Source of the DNA: Brachypodius melanocephalos
Taxonomy: Eukaryota; Chordata; Aves; Passeriformes; Pycnonotidae
Direction: 5' to 3'
NCBI GenBank assembly: GCA_013398615.1
Contig: VZSR01001685.1
Location: 27,915,714 to 27,979,713, forward strand
Length of the DNA stretch: 64,000 bases
Shown here: positions 1 through 14,300 of the stretch, one piece after another
Layout: each line of letters starts with the position of its first letter
How positions within the stretch are numbered: position 1 is the first letter of the stretch
Notes under the pieces: generated by a model
Seen by the model: only the letters and a program-made list of their open reading frames with translations
What the model was told of the DNA's origin: nothing
The model's database searches: none
Program-made: the position numbers and the translations under genes

Positions 1-29
1 CTCAGGAAAATGTGACTGTTATGCTCTTA

Positions 30-83
30 TTTTTATGAATAAATATGTCTGATAGTTAAATTTTTCTCAACTAACTAGGGAGG
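30..83 (+). repeat. 54-bp direct repeat, copy A
   Basis: This segment recurs 1402 bases downstream at 1432-1485 in the same orientation. The 54 aligned positions differ at only two places (position 40 T versus C, position 70 A versus G). Outside this core the flanks match only weakly. It resembles no CR1 or LTR end that I know. It may be one of two copies of an unrecognised dispersed repeat, or the remains of a segmental duplication whose middle has diverged or been replaced. The match is seen directly; the origin is not known. Confidence 0.8.
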
Positions 84-1431
84 GTGGGGAGAAAAAGAAA
101 TATATTCTCCCCTACTCCTTCCACCAAGTAAATCTGAACCCACAAGAGAATCCCTACTTAACTGGGATTCAGAGTTATATTTATTGTGCACTCAAAACTC
201 TCATTGATACTTAGGTCTGGGAAGTCTTAATCTTTTCCTGTATTTAGGCAAGACCAAGGGATCTAACATCATAATTGCACCAAAACAACCTCTTTTTATT
301 AATTATTGCTGCTACTTTTTTTGTACAAATTGTGTCATTGAGGTGAGCACTGAAAAAACCACACAAACTGACAGATAAACTGTTTTTAATGTGGAATTAT
401 ATCTTACATTCATTCAAATGTAATATATGGATCTCTTTTTCTTTGGCAAGAATTAAAGAAAAAAAAAAGAAAAAAGAAAAAATTATTTCTGGAAAACTAT
501 TAAGATAAGATTTGTGGAAGTGTGGGAGCCTCACAGGAATGTTTTGTTATCAAGAGTAGAAGTGGTAATTACTTTCTCGTCCTGTCTTGCTGTGCAGGAA
601 GACGCCAATAAAGATTTTATCAAGAGCAATATGCCAAATAAGGGTATTTTGAGAAACCACCAGGAGGAAGGGGAAGATCCCAGGAGCAGCACTGGCAGTG
701 CTGAGGGGATGGTGGCAATCAGGCTCCTCACTCCTGGCTGCCCCAGCCCCCTGCATCAATCAGGCTCTGCCCCAGCTGCCATCAGGCACCAGGAATGTCC
801 CTGCTCTGGCTGCTGCTGCTGGGGTGTGCCCCAAACCCATCTGGGGCTGTGCCCCTGGGTCAGCTGCTGTCACATCATCACATCCCTCAGCTCCAGCAGG
901 ATGGTCCTCCTCACCACGCTGAGGTTTTGAGCTGATTCTCCTTTGTTTCGGTGCCTCTGATGAGGCTGAATGTGGGAGAAATGAATATTTCAGCCAGGAA
1001 AAAGGATGAAAGTCCTGTTCCTGCTTTAGTGTGGCACAGAAGAAAGAAGGGGTTGGGTGTCGGTTTCTGTCAATGCATATTCTTTAACTTTTCCTACTTT
1101 AACAAGTGTCTTTTTAAGGAGGAGGGGAGGTGTGGTAACAGCAACAATCATTGCAGATATTAACCCATATTAAAATTATGACAATTTCATTGTATTTCAG
1201 GGTCATGAAATTTTCTTTGGGTTTGGTCTCGTGGTTTGAAGAGTTTATTTTCCAAAATTATAATAAAATATTTTTTATTATTTGAGTCAATCTATATGTC
1301 TTAGTGGTCTTTCTTTTTACAATGTTATATACACCGGTACAAACATACATTTATTGAACTTTTTCATTTTCTCCTCTCCTTCATTGCCCATTATTTGTTT
1401 TGAGAAAGTGTGGTTAAAGTTTGAATCAAAG
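84..1431. other. Unique non-coding stretch between the two 54-bp repeats
   Basis: I see no gene here. There is an A-rich run at about 455-482. A GC-richer patch at about 640-925 holds overlapping open frames (longest 138 codons from 514) that are rich in Pro, Ser and Cys and show no domain. The frame is open mainly because the local GC content lowers stop frequency. Confidence 0.6.
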
Positions 1432-1485
1432 TTTTTATGAACAAATATGTCTGATAGTTAAATTTTTCTCAGCTAACTAGGGAGG
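1432..1485 (+). repeat. 54-bp direct repeat, copy B
   Basis: Second copy of the segment at 30-83, same strand, 52 of 54 positions identical. Just downstream (about 1550-1588) lies a T/C-rich tract. See copy A for possible origins. Confidence 0.8.
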
Positions 1486-4400
1486 CTGAGGACCCTGAAA
1501 TACAATGAAAGTTTGAGTTCAGGCAAACTGTCCCTGAAATAGTACTCAATTTTTTCCTTTTTTTTTTTCCCTTTTTGTTTTTCTTTTAATATGCTTTTAA
1601 ATTTAGGTTTTTTAAGATAACTGGAAGTTTTCCTCCTGGTTTTAAAGGCAGCCAAAAAATCACCCTGAAAAGTGACAGCAACTTAATTTGAGCCACTGTG
1701 GCAAGGAGTAAAATTAAATATCTGCAGTTTTTTAGAACCTGAGGAATAGTGTGAGGTCTTAAATCTCGGAAATATAATACAGGCTGTTAAAGGTTATTTT
1801 ATCCTTGCTTTGGATTAATAAATGTCAATGTTTGATTACAGTTCCAATGAAGGGTTCAGATCTGTTCCTAAATTAATTAAAAGACACTTTTTCTCCATTT
1901 GAAAGAGGTGTGAGGGGTTTTGTTAGTTTTTCTTTGTTTTTTCTTGTGAAATCCTTTCTCTGATTAAATGTTTATTTTAGGAAGAAATATTCTGTGTCAT
2001 TCATACATAACATAAAGCTGACTCCTTTCTCACAGTGTGAAAACTTACTTAACTGTGGTGAATTCTGTGAACTTTAGGGCTTTTTGATTTTGCTTATCAT
2101 ACCTTTCCAGCCTTGGTGTGGTTTCACTTGGTCAACTTTTACTTGATTTAAATCCATCCACTTAAAAAGCCTTATGAGAGGTACTCTTTACTATCAAGAA
2201 GCTGCATTTATTGTGTGATGGTAAACTATCCTGAAGAGGAAGCCTGTTCTTAAAATTAATTTAATTTTTAAAAAGTCAATACAAATGGTTTGAATACAAT
2301 ACAATGTTAAGAGATCTCTTATTGTAAGTGTGGATTTTGTGGGCCTGATCCTGCAAGCCTGTTCCTGCTTAGCCCCAACTTAACATACCTAATTTACATG
2401 CCTATTTGTAAGCAAAAGATTAATTTGCAGATTTGAAACTTGAACTTTGAATTTTCCCCTTTGAAGATTTGAATTATTTCTGACAATTATTTTGCCACTA
2501 ATAATTCCAAACACATCTCTATCTTTGAAGATTACAAATTATGTTGTAATAGTGGCGGAAACCATTTCCAATGTGCCTTTCTTCCTTGAGTGTGCGGTCT
2601 GTGCGTGGTTGGAGTGGAAGGGAGTGGTTAAGAAAGAAGAAAAATTACAATTAAAATATGATGTATTAATGCAGTTTGCCCAATAAGCATAACTTGGCAA
2701 ATCAGAACAGTCAGTGCTTGCAGAGACTTGCATTTCTTTTTTTAACAATGTATGCTTATATATATTACATGAAGATCTCACCACAGTATTTCGTAAAAAC
2801 AGTGTGCAGGTACTGTGTTTTTTGTTTTATGTATCCATTTTAAAGGGCAGAATTTGAAACAGTGAATGTGTGTGTGCTTGTTCTGTGATGTTTGAGCCTT
2901 TTGTTGCCTTTGGTTTCTGTTCTCTCCCTCAGCAGAGATAACATCACCAGCTCTAAAAAATGACCTGAAATTATTCTAGCCTACAGAAAATGGATCAAAT
3001 AATGATATGGGCTATAAAACGAAAGGGAAGAAATGAGTGAGTGCCAGTAGTAGATCTTTTTAAAATTCTTTTAAATTACATTCACAAATTATTCCCAAAA
3101 TATTCGACAGTGACATTTTTCAGAATGATGATGAAGACTCAGGTTAAACATGACTGTTGAGACTCTCCATGCCTTGCATCCACAATTACTACTGTCTAAT
3201 TAATCAGTCTTTAATAGGCTGTTGTGATTTCAGAAACATATCCTTGAATGTCTCACCTTGCAGCGAAGATTTGGGTCTCTTTCAAGGTATTAAAAAGGCA
3301 TTTGATTGTGAAGAAACAACACCAATAGGAGATGCAGCCAATAAAGGTTGGTACATTAATAGTACAGGTTTCCCGACTCTGCAGTTTTTAACCCCATCCT
3401 CTCTAGAAGTATTAAAGAAATATGCTGCTCATCTCTTAGTTCTTATCCCTGGTTTATTTGTTAGAATTCTGGGCCATACAATTTTGGGAGGAAAATAACT
3501 GGCCAGTAGTTCACAAGTTATTTCCCAGAGAGATTTCCATTTCGCCACGTGTTTTATTTGATGTGTTTTTATATGGGCACTGAGAAGCTGTGGCATTTTC
3601 TGTGTGTGTCACACCCAGCCTTATCACTTATCTTTCCTGACCCAGATGATACAATTTAGTGCCTTTTGTCTGTGCAGGGCTAAGATTAGGGCAAGGCTGT
3701 GAGCAAGGCAGCTGAAGGTGTGTTTGGGTAAGACTGTGACATTTAAGGAGGTGAATGGGGGTTTCAGCAGGAGGTTATGGGTATCTTTGGAAATGCCAGT
3801 CTACCACAGGCAACATGGGCCTCTGAATCAGGAGGGCTTTGTGAGGGATAGAATTGCCACCTCTGCCACAAAGACAGAGCCCTGCAGCTGTGATGACATC
3901 CTACAAACTGCCTCGAATTGCTTCTGAAGAACACCCTGGCTGGAGATCCCTGTGCCACAGTGTTTGCACATTTGTGTTATGATCCCTGAAGTGACTTCTG
4001 GTACAGCAAATTCGGCCTTACTTGGGGAACTCCTGGGAAAAATACCAATCTCAAATCTGTGGGATATTCTTCTTGCACTTATCCTTCCCCAGCTTAATAT
4101 TCCTGTGCCCTGCTCTGTTTATAAGGGACTTTTTTGAAGGTAAATACTATACACAGTGCTGTTCATAACACAGCTTGTGAACCTGGACAAGAGTCCTCCC
4201 CAGTGCCAATGGGTGAATACATTAGCACCTTTGCTTCCATGGGTTTGGGGACTGAGGCATGAAGGAGATGTAAGCACTGCTTCCACTAGCTGCAGATCCT
4301 GGGACACAAGCTGAAGTTGCTGTCTCCTCCATTTCCCTGGCACGTAAGGCTCTCCTCAGTGGGAATCAGATCTCACTGTTACTGTTTAGGAGGTAGAAGA

Positions 4401-4644
4401 ATGAGAACTTCTTTGGTTTGTGTGCTTTTAGGAAAAGTTTCTATGTGAGTCTAAGAGACAGATGCAAAGAAAGTACCAAATTTTCTGACTCCTGTAAAAA
4501 ATAAAAGAAATCTTTACTGCTATATAAACCAAGACACCTTGCCTTGTTAGTACCTAGAAGTGGTAATTAGAGAATGGACCCAGAAGAAGTTGCATTCAGT
4601 GGCTCAGTATGGAGATAGCAAGGCCAGGTCAGCTGAGGCATTGA
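1486..4644. other. Unique non-coding stretch
   Basis: AT-rich DNA without a recognised gene or repeat. The longest open frame, 3157-3498 on the plus strand (113 codons), has no recognisable domain, no convincing splice context and no codon pattern that sets it apart. The T/C-rich tract at 1550-1588 is the only low-complexity element of note. Confidence 0.6.
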
Positions 4645-4745
4645 CCAACCTCCTCTGGTAGAAAATGTCCCTGCCCGCAGCAGGGAGCTTGGAAAAACAT
4701 GATCTTAGGGTCCCTTCCCAACCCAAACTGTTGTAGGATCTCCAT
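4645..4745 (+). mobile_element. CR1 LINE 3' tail fragment
   Basis: The stretch reads like the last ~100 bases of an avian CR1 element in sense orientation: a 'GTCCCTGCC...GCAGGG' block, then 'ATGATCTTAGGGTCCC', then the 'CCCAACCCAAACTGTT' block that normally precedes the ATTCTATG terminal repeats. The terminal repeats are worn away ('GTAGGATC'). Only the non-coding 3' end is present, which is usual because CR1 copies are 5'-truncated at insertion. It is an inert fossil. Confidence 0.75.
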
Positions 4746-7700
4746 TGGTCCCACAGAAGCCAATGACCCTGAGGCCCCAATCCTGCTGCCTTACCATAGC
4801 TGAGTAAAATAGCAGAAACAAACCAGTGCTATCCAAACGGGCTACAAAATTGTTAAAAAGCCAAGTTTGTCTCACAAGAAGGGCTTTTAGTTGATACAGT
4901 GGAGCATATGAAACTCTGAAGACAATATTATATGAGAGTTTGGACTGGAATACCAGAAGTATGATCCCTTGATGCTGGATTGCATGAAGAACAATATGAG
5001 GATAAATGGTGCGTGGCCACCACTGCCACCACCCCCAGTAAGGCTCCATCTCCCAAGGATTGATTTCTCTTGGGCTGGGTTCTCAGTGCACTTTGGCATG
5101 TGGCTATTAGTGTGTATACAGCTTACCAATGGGAATTGCTAGGAATTACCAGCTTTTCCATTTTTCCCCTTCAAAGATTGTCAGTCTCCTCCTGTTCTGT
5201 CCTTCGTGTTCACACTGTTTGGAGGCAATGTGTGGCACAAGTCAAGTCACAAGTGTCCTCTGGCCATCTAGAAGCCACCTGAGGAAGGATTCTGGAAAAA
5301 ATTTTAACCAAATGCTGGAAGCTTAAGCTCCTGGAAAACTGCCTCTCCCTTTCTGTGTCAAAAGGTCTTTTTAGCCATTGACCTGTAAAGAAGACCTTCA
5401 CTGTCAGTAACTTCTGTCTTGGCAAATTACCTAAGAGCCTGCCAAGAAAACTTACATCCTACAGTGACCTTTCAAGCTTGTCTACATCCCAGATGGATAT
5501 CTACCCAGGCATTGACCAGAAATCGCTGTGATCAGAACAAGACAGGGCAGCCCCATCAGGGAGGAGAATGGGAGGACATCCTTCTGTTCCTTGCCTGGGG
5601 AGGTGTTTCCAACATAGGCTTCAGAAAGCAATCAAGACATTTTCCACAAGCCACATCTATAGAAAATTCAATGGTATGCCAGCTTCCCTCCCTTGGATAT
5701 CTGGATTCAGTGGGATACCTGCCTCCCACATCCTTCTGGTGACAATTAAGTCTATTCTTTGCCCTTTTTCTATAAGTGTTTCAAAGAGATGCCAGGTCCA
5801 GAAATTTAAGAGATGCTCAGGATTGTCGAGATTGGAGTTACCACTACTAAGCCCTGGAGCACAGCTTGGGTGAGTGCCTTAGGCAGAACCAGGAGTATCC
5901 ACAGGCAAGACAGTGCAAGAGCAGCTGGTAAGAAAGTTATCAAACACTCAGGGATTCTTTCCCTCCCTTTTCATTCCTATGCCCAGGGTGTGCACCAGGG
6001 ATGGATGGCCTGGTGTGCCAGCCTGAGAGGGCTGAAAGGGAACTGGCTCCATAGGAATGACAAAGTGTTCACAGGGAGCTGGGGTGTGACAACCTCCCCT
6101 CCCCAGACTTTCAGCACAATTTGTGGGCACGGGGGAGTAGAAGGCTACAGCATTTTGCTTTTCCCTCCAAAAACACTTTGTGAGAATACTTTTTGGTTAT
6201 CTTGCCTCGCCAGACATGAATTGAAGATCATAAAGATGGCAGATTGATATTTCTTTTAAAATAATGTTAAAAAAAGAAGAGCAAGAAGGTAAAGTGTACA
6301 TGATTTTTCTGGTGCAACACTAATTATTAAAATGTTGGAGATCCCCTTTGGAAAAGCTTAAGGGCTAGCCTGTTTTTTTTCCCTCATCTGTTCTCCTCAC
6401 TCCAAAGGGAGTCTGCCAGAATAAAATCAGTCTGGTGATAAACTCCTTCTTCAGAGGTAGCCCGAAACACAGGTGTGAGTCTGGTTACCACGGCAGGGGA
6501 TGAGCTGATGGCTGGGTGGGATGGAGCTGGGATTGGTTCATGACTTTCCTGTGCTGGCAGCCCCAGGGGTAAGGGATGAAGCTCTGCTGGCCTGGGCCAT
6601 GTGTCAGAGACTGAGGCACTGCTCGGCACCTTGACCTCTTACAGTCTGTTGGCATCACTGCACTCAGAGCAAATGAGGAAAGGAGTTGTTTAAGAATAAA
6701 ATGACAAAGCCATGCGTATGTGTGCAGTGCTGATTGATGCCTCAGGTGTCAGCCACAGCCAGCTCCCCACACAGGTTTTTCCTTGTTAAATTATATCTCC
6801 ACAATTGACTGTTCCTGTCAGGGCAGGGCACCAAATAAATGGGAGAAAGAGAAGGGGAAAAATTGGGTGGTCTGGAGATGGCTCTGATCTTTCAGCCAGG
6901 CAGTTGATGATGCTGAGTGATGCTCTGGGTGTGAGGCAGGCTGTGGCTGTGCTGCATGTGAAACCCTGCCATGTGCTGCACGGCAGTGGGGCAGAGTCAG
7001 CAGCTGAACAAGACAGGGAGTCAGGTGAGAGGTGTGCCCGGAACAGGGCAGGCTGGAAGGGGTTTGGCAGCGTGGATGGAGGTGCAGTGGCTGCTGCACA
7101 GCTTTACATGCCTCACCGTGATTTCTGGAGCAAGGCTGTAAGCTAAACAGTCTGGAAAAATCTCAAGGTCCAATCAGGAGTGCAGGATACTTTAGCCCCA
7201 AGAGAATGCAGTTGCTAATATGTAATTCTCACTCACTCGGAGAGATCTGCCTGGTGGTGCTCTCTACAATGCTTGTGCTTTTAAAAATCCAACAGTCCAT
7301 TTCTTACAATTTGAAAACTCTCTTGGAATTGGAACTGGGATTGACATGCGTGTTTTGGTTTTCAATATCTCTGTCGCAAGTGTTGAAGAATTAGGAGATT
7401 AAAAAATTTGCAGAGTACAGCTGTCGTAAAAGTGAATAAAGCGTTTCTCTAAGATGTCTTTACCTTCTGTTATTGTCAGGATATCTCAAGTGTCATCCTT
7501 TACCAGTATCTTCACTAAAAAACATTGAATGTCTTTTTCTCCAAGGCTACTTTGAGGGGAGGCAGTAGATTAGAATAGAGTTTTTAAGATGGAACAACCC
7601 CCTCCCCGCCCCAGATAATTTTTAGCATTAAAATTGTTGATTGTATAAAATTGTGTCAAATTGTCGATCCAAGATCTCCTTGGCTGCTGCTTTCTTCTTA

Positions 7701-8336
7701 TGCCCCTACACCTTTAAGCTGAATAAAGATGTCTGTGTCCAGGCTGACAATACTATTGATAAATTATTTTAGGAAAAATGAAGTAAAAACAGGTTGGTTG
7801 ACTTCTGAAAGAAGGAGAAGCACTGAAGAAAAATACTTGCTAGGATGGAACTTGTTCACTCTAGCTGCCCACAAGTGGGAGAAAATTGGCATAGCTCACA
7901 CAAAGCATTTTTAATGTTCCAGTTAAAACTTGAAATGATCTGTCAGCTGTAGAAAATGTTTGTTCTGGCTTTTGCAGGTATCTGTCAGTGCTGGCTGGGT
8001 CTGCCTGTATGTGCAAGTGTTAAAGGGTGGCCTTCCCTTGCTGTTTGAGGGTGCTGGCAGTAGGTTGGGAAAGAAGGACCTGATTTGGAGCAACATGGAA
8101 ATAAGTGGCAAAAGCTTTATGGAAAGTGTTTTGTTGTTCAACAGACTTAGGGCCAAAATAAAAGGTGTTGCATATAGTGGAAATATTTGCATTCTGTTTC
8201 TTATGTAATTTATTACTTGTTTTGTCCTTTATCAACAAGTAATTTGATTCCCTATCCTCATTTTCAATAACCAATGGAGATTTTGTTTGCTTTCCCCTTC
8301 CTGTGTCATCTGTGAGACAGTTTTTTTCCCCTTGAG
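4746..8336. other. Unique non-coding stretch
   Basis: No recognised gene. Open frames of up to 144 codons (5813-6247, plus) occur in a moderately GC-rich interval at 5.0-7.1 kb, but they overlap frames on the other strand, lack domains and have no recognisable homology. I treat them as chance. Confidence 0.55.
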
Positions 8337-8379
8337 TACAGATTGCCCATGAATACAGATTTGCCCATGAATACAGATT
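8337..8379 (+). repeat. Short tandem duplication, 17-18-bp unit
   Basis: A unit beginning TACAGATTGCCCATGAA occurs at 8337-8353 and again at 8354-8371 with one extra T. An 8-base partial third copy follows. This is a small replication-slippage type duplication with no sign of function. Confidence 0.85.
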
Positions 8380-11300
8380 GATTTCAGAGGTACGTGCTTC
8401 TGAACAAGACATGCAAAAAAAGTAATATCAGTAGAAGGGCCGAGGCTGAAAGATTGTTTATTTGATTCATAAATTGATAGACTGGTGAATTTATTGCTAA
8501 CTGAATCCAGTGGCATTCTCCACAGTGATTATTATGCAGTTAACTCCTTCATCCAAGTGCCACTGTCAGTCAGTACTGTCATTAAAAATAAACATGGTGG
8601 TGACACACTCAGAACCACCACTGTTAAGTGTCCTCCTGATTGTTTCTCTGACATGGAAAAAGAAACATGCAGATAAAATTGTCTTTTATCTAATAGGTCA
8701 TTTGCCTCTTGCCCTGAAGAAAATGACCCATTAGGTAGCAGTAGTGCTCTACATTTTCATGAAATAGAAGATAATTATGGGACAAAGGCTGGTTAGAAAC
8801 TAGAAGATTTATTTCTGTTACATGTTTATTATCTCTGGTGAAACTTCAAGCCAAATAGTTCAGAAAGCAAAAAACTTCTGAATTCTGCCACTTAGGTATT
8901 GAGTAAAACTGATGGTCGTAAAGCACCTGATATTTTTTAATCAAAGTGAATAACTGTACACCTCAAGATGCCATGTTATTTCAGATGCATTTGTAGGACA
9001 AAAACTGATTGAGCTCAGAATTAAAAAGATTTCTTGAATAAAAATGCCTTTTTTTTTTCTCTTATCTGAAGTCATATTGGAGAATTCTGAACAGATCTTT
9101 AATAAAGAAAGTTGCCTAAATTCAGCAACTTGGAAAAAATGAGAATATATATTCAGTGTCATCTCCAAAACCACAAAGGCCCAACAGTCATTCTGAGTCC
9201 CTGTTTTCTGCCCCCTGATTTAGGTGACAGGAGCACAGCTCGGAGGTTGGGAGAGACATGCTCTGCAATCCTTGTTTGGTGTGACAGATTTGAGCCAAAA
9301 CATGCAGCTGAAACTTGGCAGCCTAGGTAGCCTGCAAAGTTAAATTCTGCATGGACATGTTTACCTTTTTGTTAGCTACAAAACACGTTTGAGGGATTAC
9401 ATCAAGTACTGTGCTCTGATAACTGGAGCTGTAGCCATGCCAGTTTGGAAGCTTTGATGGCTGATGGTTTACACATCAAATTTGTACTGCCAGGCAAAAC
9501 TGCAGTGGGTATGAAACTTTTGCTGTAGTTCATCTCTGGCTTAGGCCATGTCTTTAACAGATGCCAGTTTAACAAGGTCAGATAATGCTGTGTACTTCTA
9601 GATGTTTTGGTAAGTATTCCTACGGCTGCTGGTTCAATTGAGATTACAACACTCTGACCTCCTGCTGTATGTATTTATCTGCAACTGTATATGTGTTTCA
9701 AAAATGGATTAGGTGACTTTTCATGGAAGTTTAACTTCTACTAATTCCTTCCAAATGCACCAAACTTTTCTAATGTGCCATATTTGTACAGATGTTTCTT
9801 TCTGGATCCATATGCTTCATTCTTGGAAAGATAGAGTTGGAAAAAATAAAAAAATAACCTGTGCAGAAGTGGATTGGTTTCTGGAATACCTATTGCCTTC
9901 CTAATTAATCTAACACTTCTGGGCTACAAATCTACAGAGGCTACTGCTCTGAGAAGTGGTGGCATGATGATTTGATATGTGAGGGTACAAAGTGCTGACA
10001 GTGAAAGATGTCAATTCTTCTTTTATAAACTTCAGTGATTCCCTTATTAAATAATTTACTTCCTTGTAGCACCAAGTCACACTATAATGCAGTAGTTGCT
10101 GGACACAGACCTGTAAATCTTCTTTCATAGTTAGACCATAACCAATACTTACTCTTTGAATATTACAAAAGCAGTGTCTTTGAAAAAGCACAGGTTTTGC
10201 TTTCTCATTTGATAGAATCCTTTCATGTGTAATGTATTCCAAGTAATTGTACCGTTGATTTTTAACCAATTACCAGTATGCAAAACACCCTGTCATAGTA
10301 ATGGTAACATTTTGTATGTAGTTGCAGATTATAAAACATTTATAACCTCTACTTTTTTTTCCATCAGATCTTCTTCCTTTTTAGTGAAAGGATTATATGG
10401 GAATTGGGGAACTCCAATATATTTGGCTTATAAGCAAATATATTGTCTAAGGAGTCCTTCCCTACACACTACATCATCAGTGCATCACTCTCTCCTCTTA
10501 GCCTAATGCTATCTTTTAAGCACTGCTGCCAAAGGATTTGTATCTTGTTATCTCAAAATTCTGGTTTCATTGGTTGACATGAACATCAAGCTGGCTATCA
10601 TGAAGATACACAGTTCCTTCAAGTTGGGTGAAAGGCACTCAACGCCTTGACAGGAGGAGTGGCTTTAATATAAACTTGTGCTTTGTTGTAAATCAGATAA
10701 CCAACATGAGAGAAGGGAATTATGAAACCTTGCAGCCAATCTGATAAGCAAGGCTAGAGAAAACCAAGTATGGTTCACTCCCTGTTTTGGTTTTCTTTCA
10801 GTACTGTGTGCTAAATGCTGTACTAACACCACTCTGTGTAGGAGCAGGGCTTAGGGTTATATCTGAAATGTCCTAACACAGCTCTGTCTTAACAGAACAG
10901 AACCAAAAATTGCTTGCCCTTTTCTAAATAGCTCAGGTCAAAAGCAGATGACACTATAATGTGCTGATGTTTTTACCCTCAAATTTTATCCTCATTGCCC
11001 TGACAAATTCTGAAATATTACATTCATGATCATGTGTGAGTTTGTATGAGTCATCATGTCCGTGTTTTCAGAGTTTAAAAGAAGCACAGATGTTGGAATG
11101 GTGTTTTCACTGCCTTTGTGTCTCTGAACATCATTCTGTGGGTTTGAAAAATGTAGCAAGAAAACATTTTTATAGACATTCATACTCTAAATATTTGTTC
11201 ATGGAAGGGTTTTGGAACTTCTGATCTGCAGAACACTTTCTGGTGGCCTAAAGACAGCTGGCTGACCATGTTGAGCAGGCACTGCTCCAGACACTTCGTG

Positions 11301-14300
11301 CTTACAGGATGGTGTCTCATCCAGTTCTGCAGGGTAGACAGGAATATTGTGTGACTGCAGATGGAAATAAGGAGTTTTGTGTATTCACTGTGATACAACC
11401 ACATCATAAAAGCACTTGAGAACTTCCATTCTATCATTAAATACGAGTAATGCTCCCTGTAATGAAATTATAGCCACTCAGGCCAGCTCTCTCAATTAAA
11501 AAAAAAAAGTGACTAAACAAACCATTACTTTTATATGATTTTATTTGCTCCTTTGCATATCCACTCTACTCTCAGGATTTTTGGGGGGTTTTGTGTGTTT
11601 GTTAGACTTCACCTTCTTCAGTTATATGACATGGCATTGTGAAGGTCTAATACATGAGATATATTTTAAATAGATTTTTTCCTAGCCTAATTATTGAGGA
11701 TTGTATTATATGAGAAAAAACCTGTTTGTCTTTACTGTCATGATTTTGGGTATATCCACACGTGAATGATGTGGACTTTTTAAACAACTTTTCGGGGTTG
11801 AAAATTGGTGACAGCATAATCCCAGAATTTCTACAGGCCTTTCACGTATAAGTCCTTTACTTCTGGACTCTTCACTGCAGAGAGAAGAGGGAACTGGGAA
11901 CAGCAAAATTACTCCAGGAGGCCTATTCCTGAGAGGAGGGCACTGCTGTTAAAAGGAACTGGAAGAAGTGTTTTGCACCAGTTTTGCAAAACAGGGTTCC
12001 AGGTGGGATGCTTGCTCTGGGGGAAAATGGTTCTATGTCCTCCTGACCCTGAGCTGTAATCCTTCAAGTTCTTCTCAAACAGTGAAGGTTTTCTCTGATA
12101 AGCTTCCTTAAAATAAAGGGTTAAAAATTAGGTAATTGCACTGAGAAGAGTTGTGAATGAAAATGGGTTTCAGCACTTTGGTGCAATCTCATGTACCACA
12201 GCTCTTTATAGATTTTAGCTTATTAAGTGAAAACCCAAAGCAGATCCTTTCAGTCTTGGATACACCTCAAGATCACATCCCTCAGTATGAACTCTTGGGA
12301 GAAAGATAACAAGCTGTCTGCACTAGGCAAAAATATGGTTGTTTTTTTTTTGTTTTGTTTTGCTTTTTTTTTTAAAGATGCATGTGTGCAGAGTGTGACT
12401 AAGTAGTTGAGACTTCCAGGAAAAAGAGAGTCAAGAAATGAATCAGAAAATGTGAAGGAAGAATATCTAAAATGTCAAAGATTAGACATCTGTTATGAGA
12501 TATGAATTGTTATCTTCCATTTCCACCAATATTTTCCTTTCTCAGGCTACTCTGTGTTCTATTTTTGGGAACGTAGTGATTAGAAGTATTTGACTATGCA
12601 AGGACTTTAATTCAGAAATGAGAAGAAAAATATGCCATGAAATAAATTATGATGCTTATTAGTGTTAATGTAAAACTGTAATATATTTATATTGTTCACT
12701 CTTTGTTTCCAGTTGTCATCTTTTTTTTTTCTTTTAATAGAGTATCTGGTACATACTTACGTAAAAGATTAACAGAATTTTTACTCATTACTTGAACATA
12801 TTCCTGTTCATCTTTTACCTAATGTGAAGTGCAAACTCTTATAAATAATATTTCTGGGGAGACACATGTCTGTAATTTATACTCAGTACTACTCAATAGT
12901 AGTCCTTCTCAAATGAGAGAATTTAGAGAAGCAAGTAAAGAGGCAGGGTGTTGCATCAGCCAACATTTTATGCAAACCCAAATTAAAATAGTTTGAAATT
13001 GTTTGAAAATTAGAGCTGCTTGCACTCTCTGAAGACTTGAAAGACAGGAAAAGTGCTGAGAAAACAGACGTGGTAGGGTAGAGGAAGAAGAGAAACACAA
13101 AAAGTAGGGATAGGTGGGTGGTTGTAGACCAGTCAGCTTTCTCCAGTTTCCACATAAATTCTGAAATAAAAAATCTAAGCACATATATGTACGTGAAAGA
13201 TCAAAATGAGATGAATTATAATCAACAAGTTGTGTTGAGCCAATATTTTTTCTTTCTTTGTTAGGATAACATGTCATTTGAACAGACAGGAAGCCATAAA
13301 TTTAATCTGCCTTGGCGTTATTAGGGCTTTTGATGTTGTTATTTATGACAGTAAGAGAAATATGGCCAAGGCAACATATCACTAGCTGGGTGTGTGACCT
13401 AGAATTCAGATTTCAAACAAATTGTCACTGAGAACACTATCAAAGACGTAGAAGATGTATTTTGGGGGGATGTGTTTTGTGTCCCCTGCTAACCCATGTA
13501 CTGCCTATGTAATGGAGAGTATGCCATGGAACTGCGAGGGGTTTCGTGCATGCTGGAGGATAAATACTGCAAAAAACTTTGATGAGTTAAGGTTCTGGGA
13601 GCAGGAGAAGGAAAATAAACATTTCAACAGGAAGATATGAAAGATTTGCACCTGGTAGCAGTGAGCCAAAGCAAGGCAAAATAGCTGTGAGTGTGACTGT
13701 AAAGCCAATGAATAAGCATTGACCTTTTCTGTGCCGTCTCTTTCTGTGCTTTTCCCATTACAATACGTGTGGACAGTGCATTTTCTTCTCTCCTTTATGA
13801 CCTTTGCCTGATGGATCTGCCTTTGTACTTTGGACAGCCTCATTCTGTCCTTCATGCTTCAAAAAGATTTTTGCACCCCATTCATTTCCTGTTGTATACT
13901 GTCTCCTTGAGTTCAGATAATTGAGAACCTACAACTGATCTCTTTTTAAGTTTCATCCTTTTTTTTTTTTTTCTTTTTTAGATGATTCAGTTGCTTAATT
14001 TTTTTTGGAGGTGTACTTGTTTTCTGCCAATGAAATATAATCAGCTCCTTTGAAGTGGTATCTTCTATTTTGGTGTCCCTTGCTCCTCTTCTTTTATTTT
14101 TTTTCCCCAGAAATACTAAACTAGCATATAATGGTTCTGCTCCTTGACCTACCAATGTATGCACAGCTGATTCTCCTGGCAGCACTGCTGACCACTGGAA
14201 GTCTTCTCTCGCTGCTTTCTTCACCTTCTCTGCCAAGCCGTCTTCTCTCTGAAATCATTACTAGATTTTGCTTTTCTTCCCCAACACTAGGACAAAGACT

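Noticed and set aside
3157..3498. 113-codon plus-strand open frame
   Set aside because: No recognisable domain, no splice or promoter context, and ordinary AT-rich composition; treated as chance.
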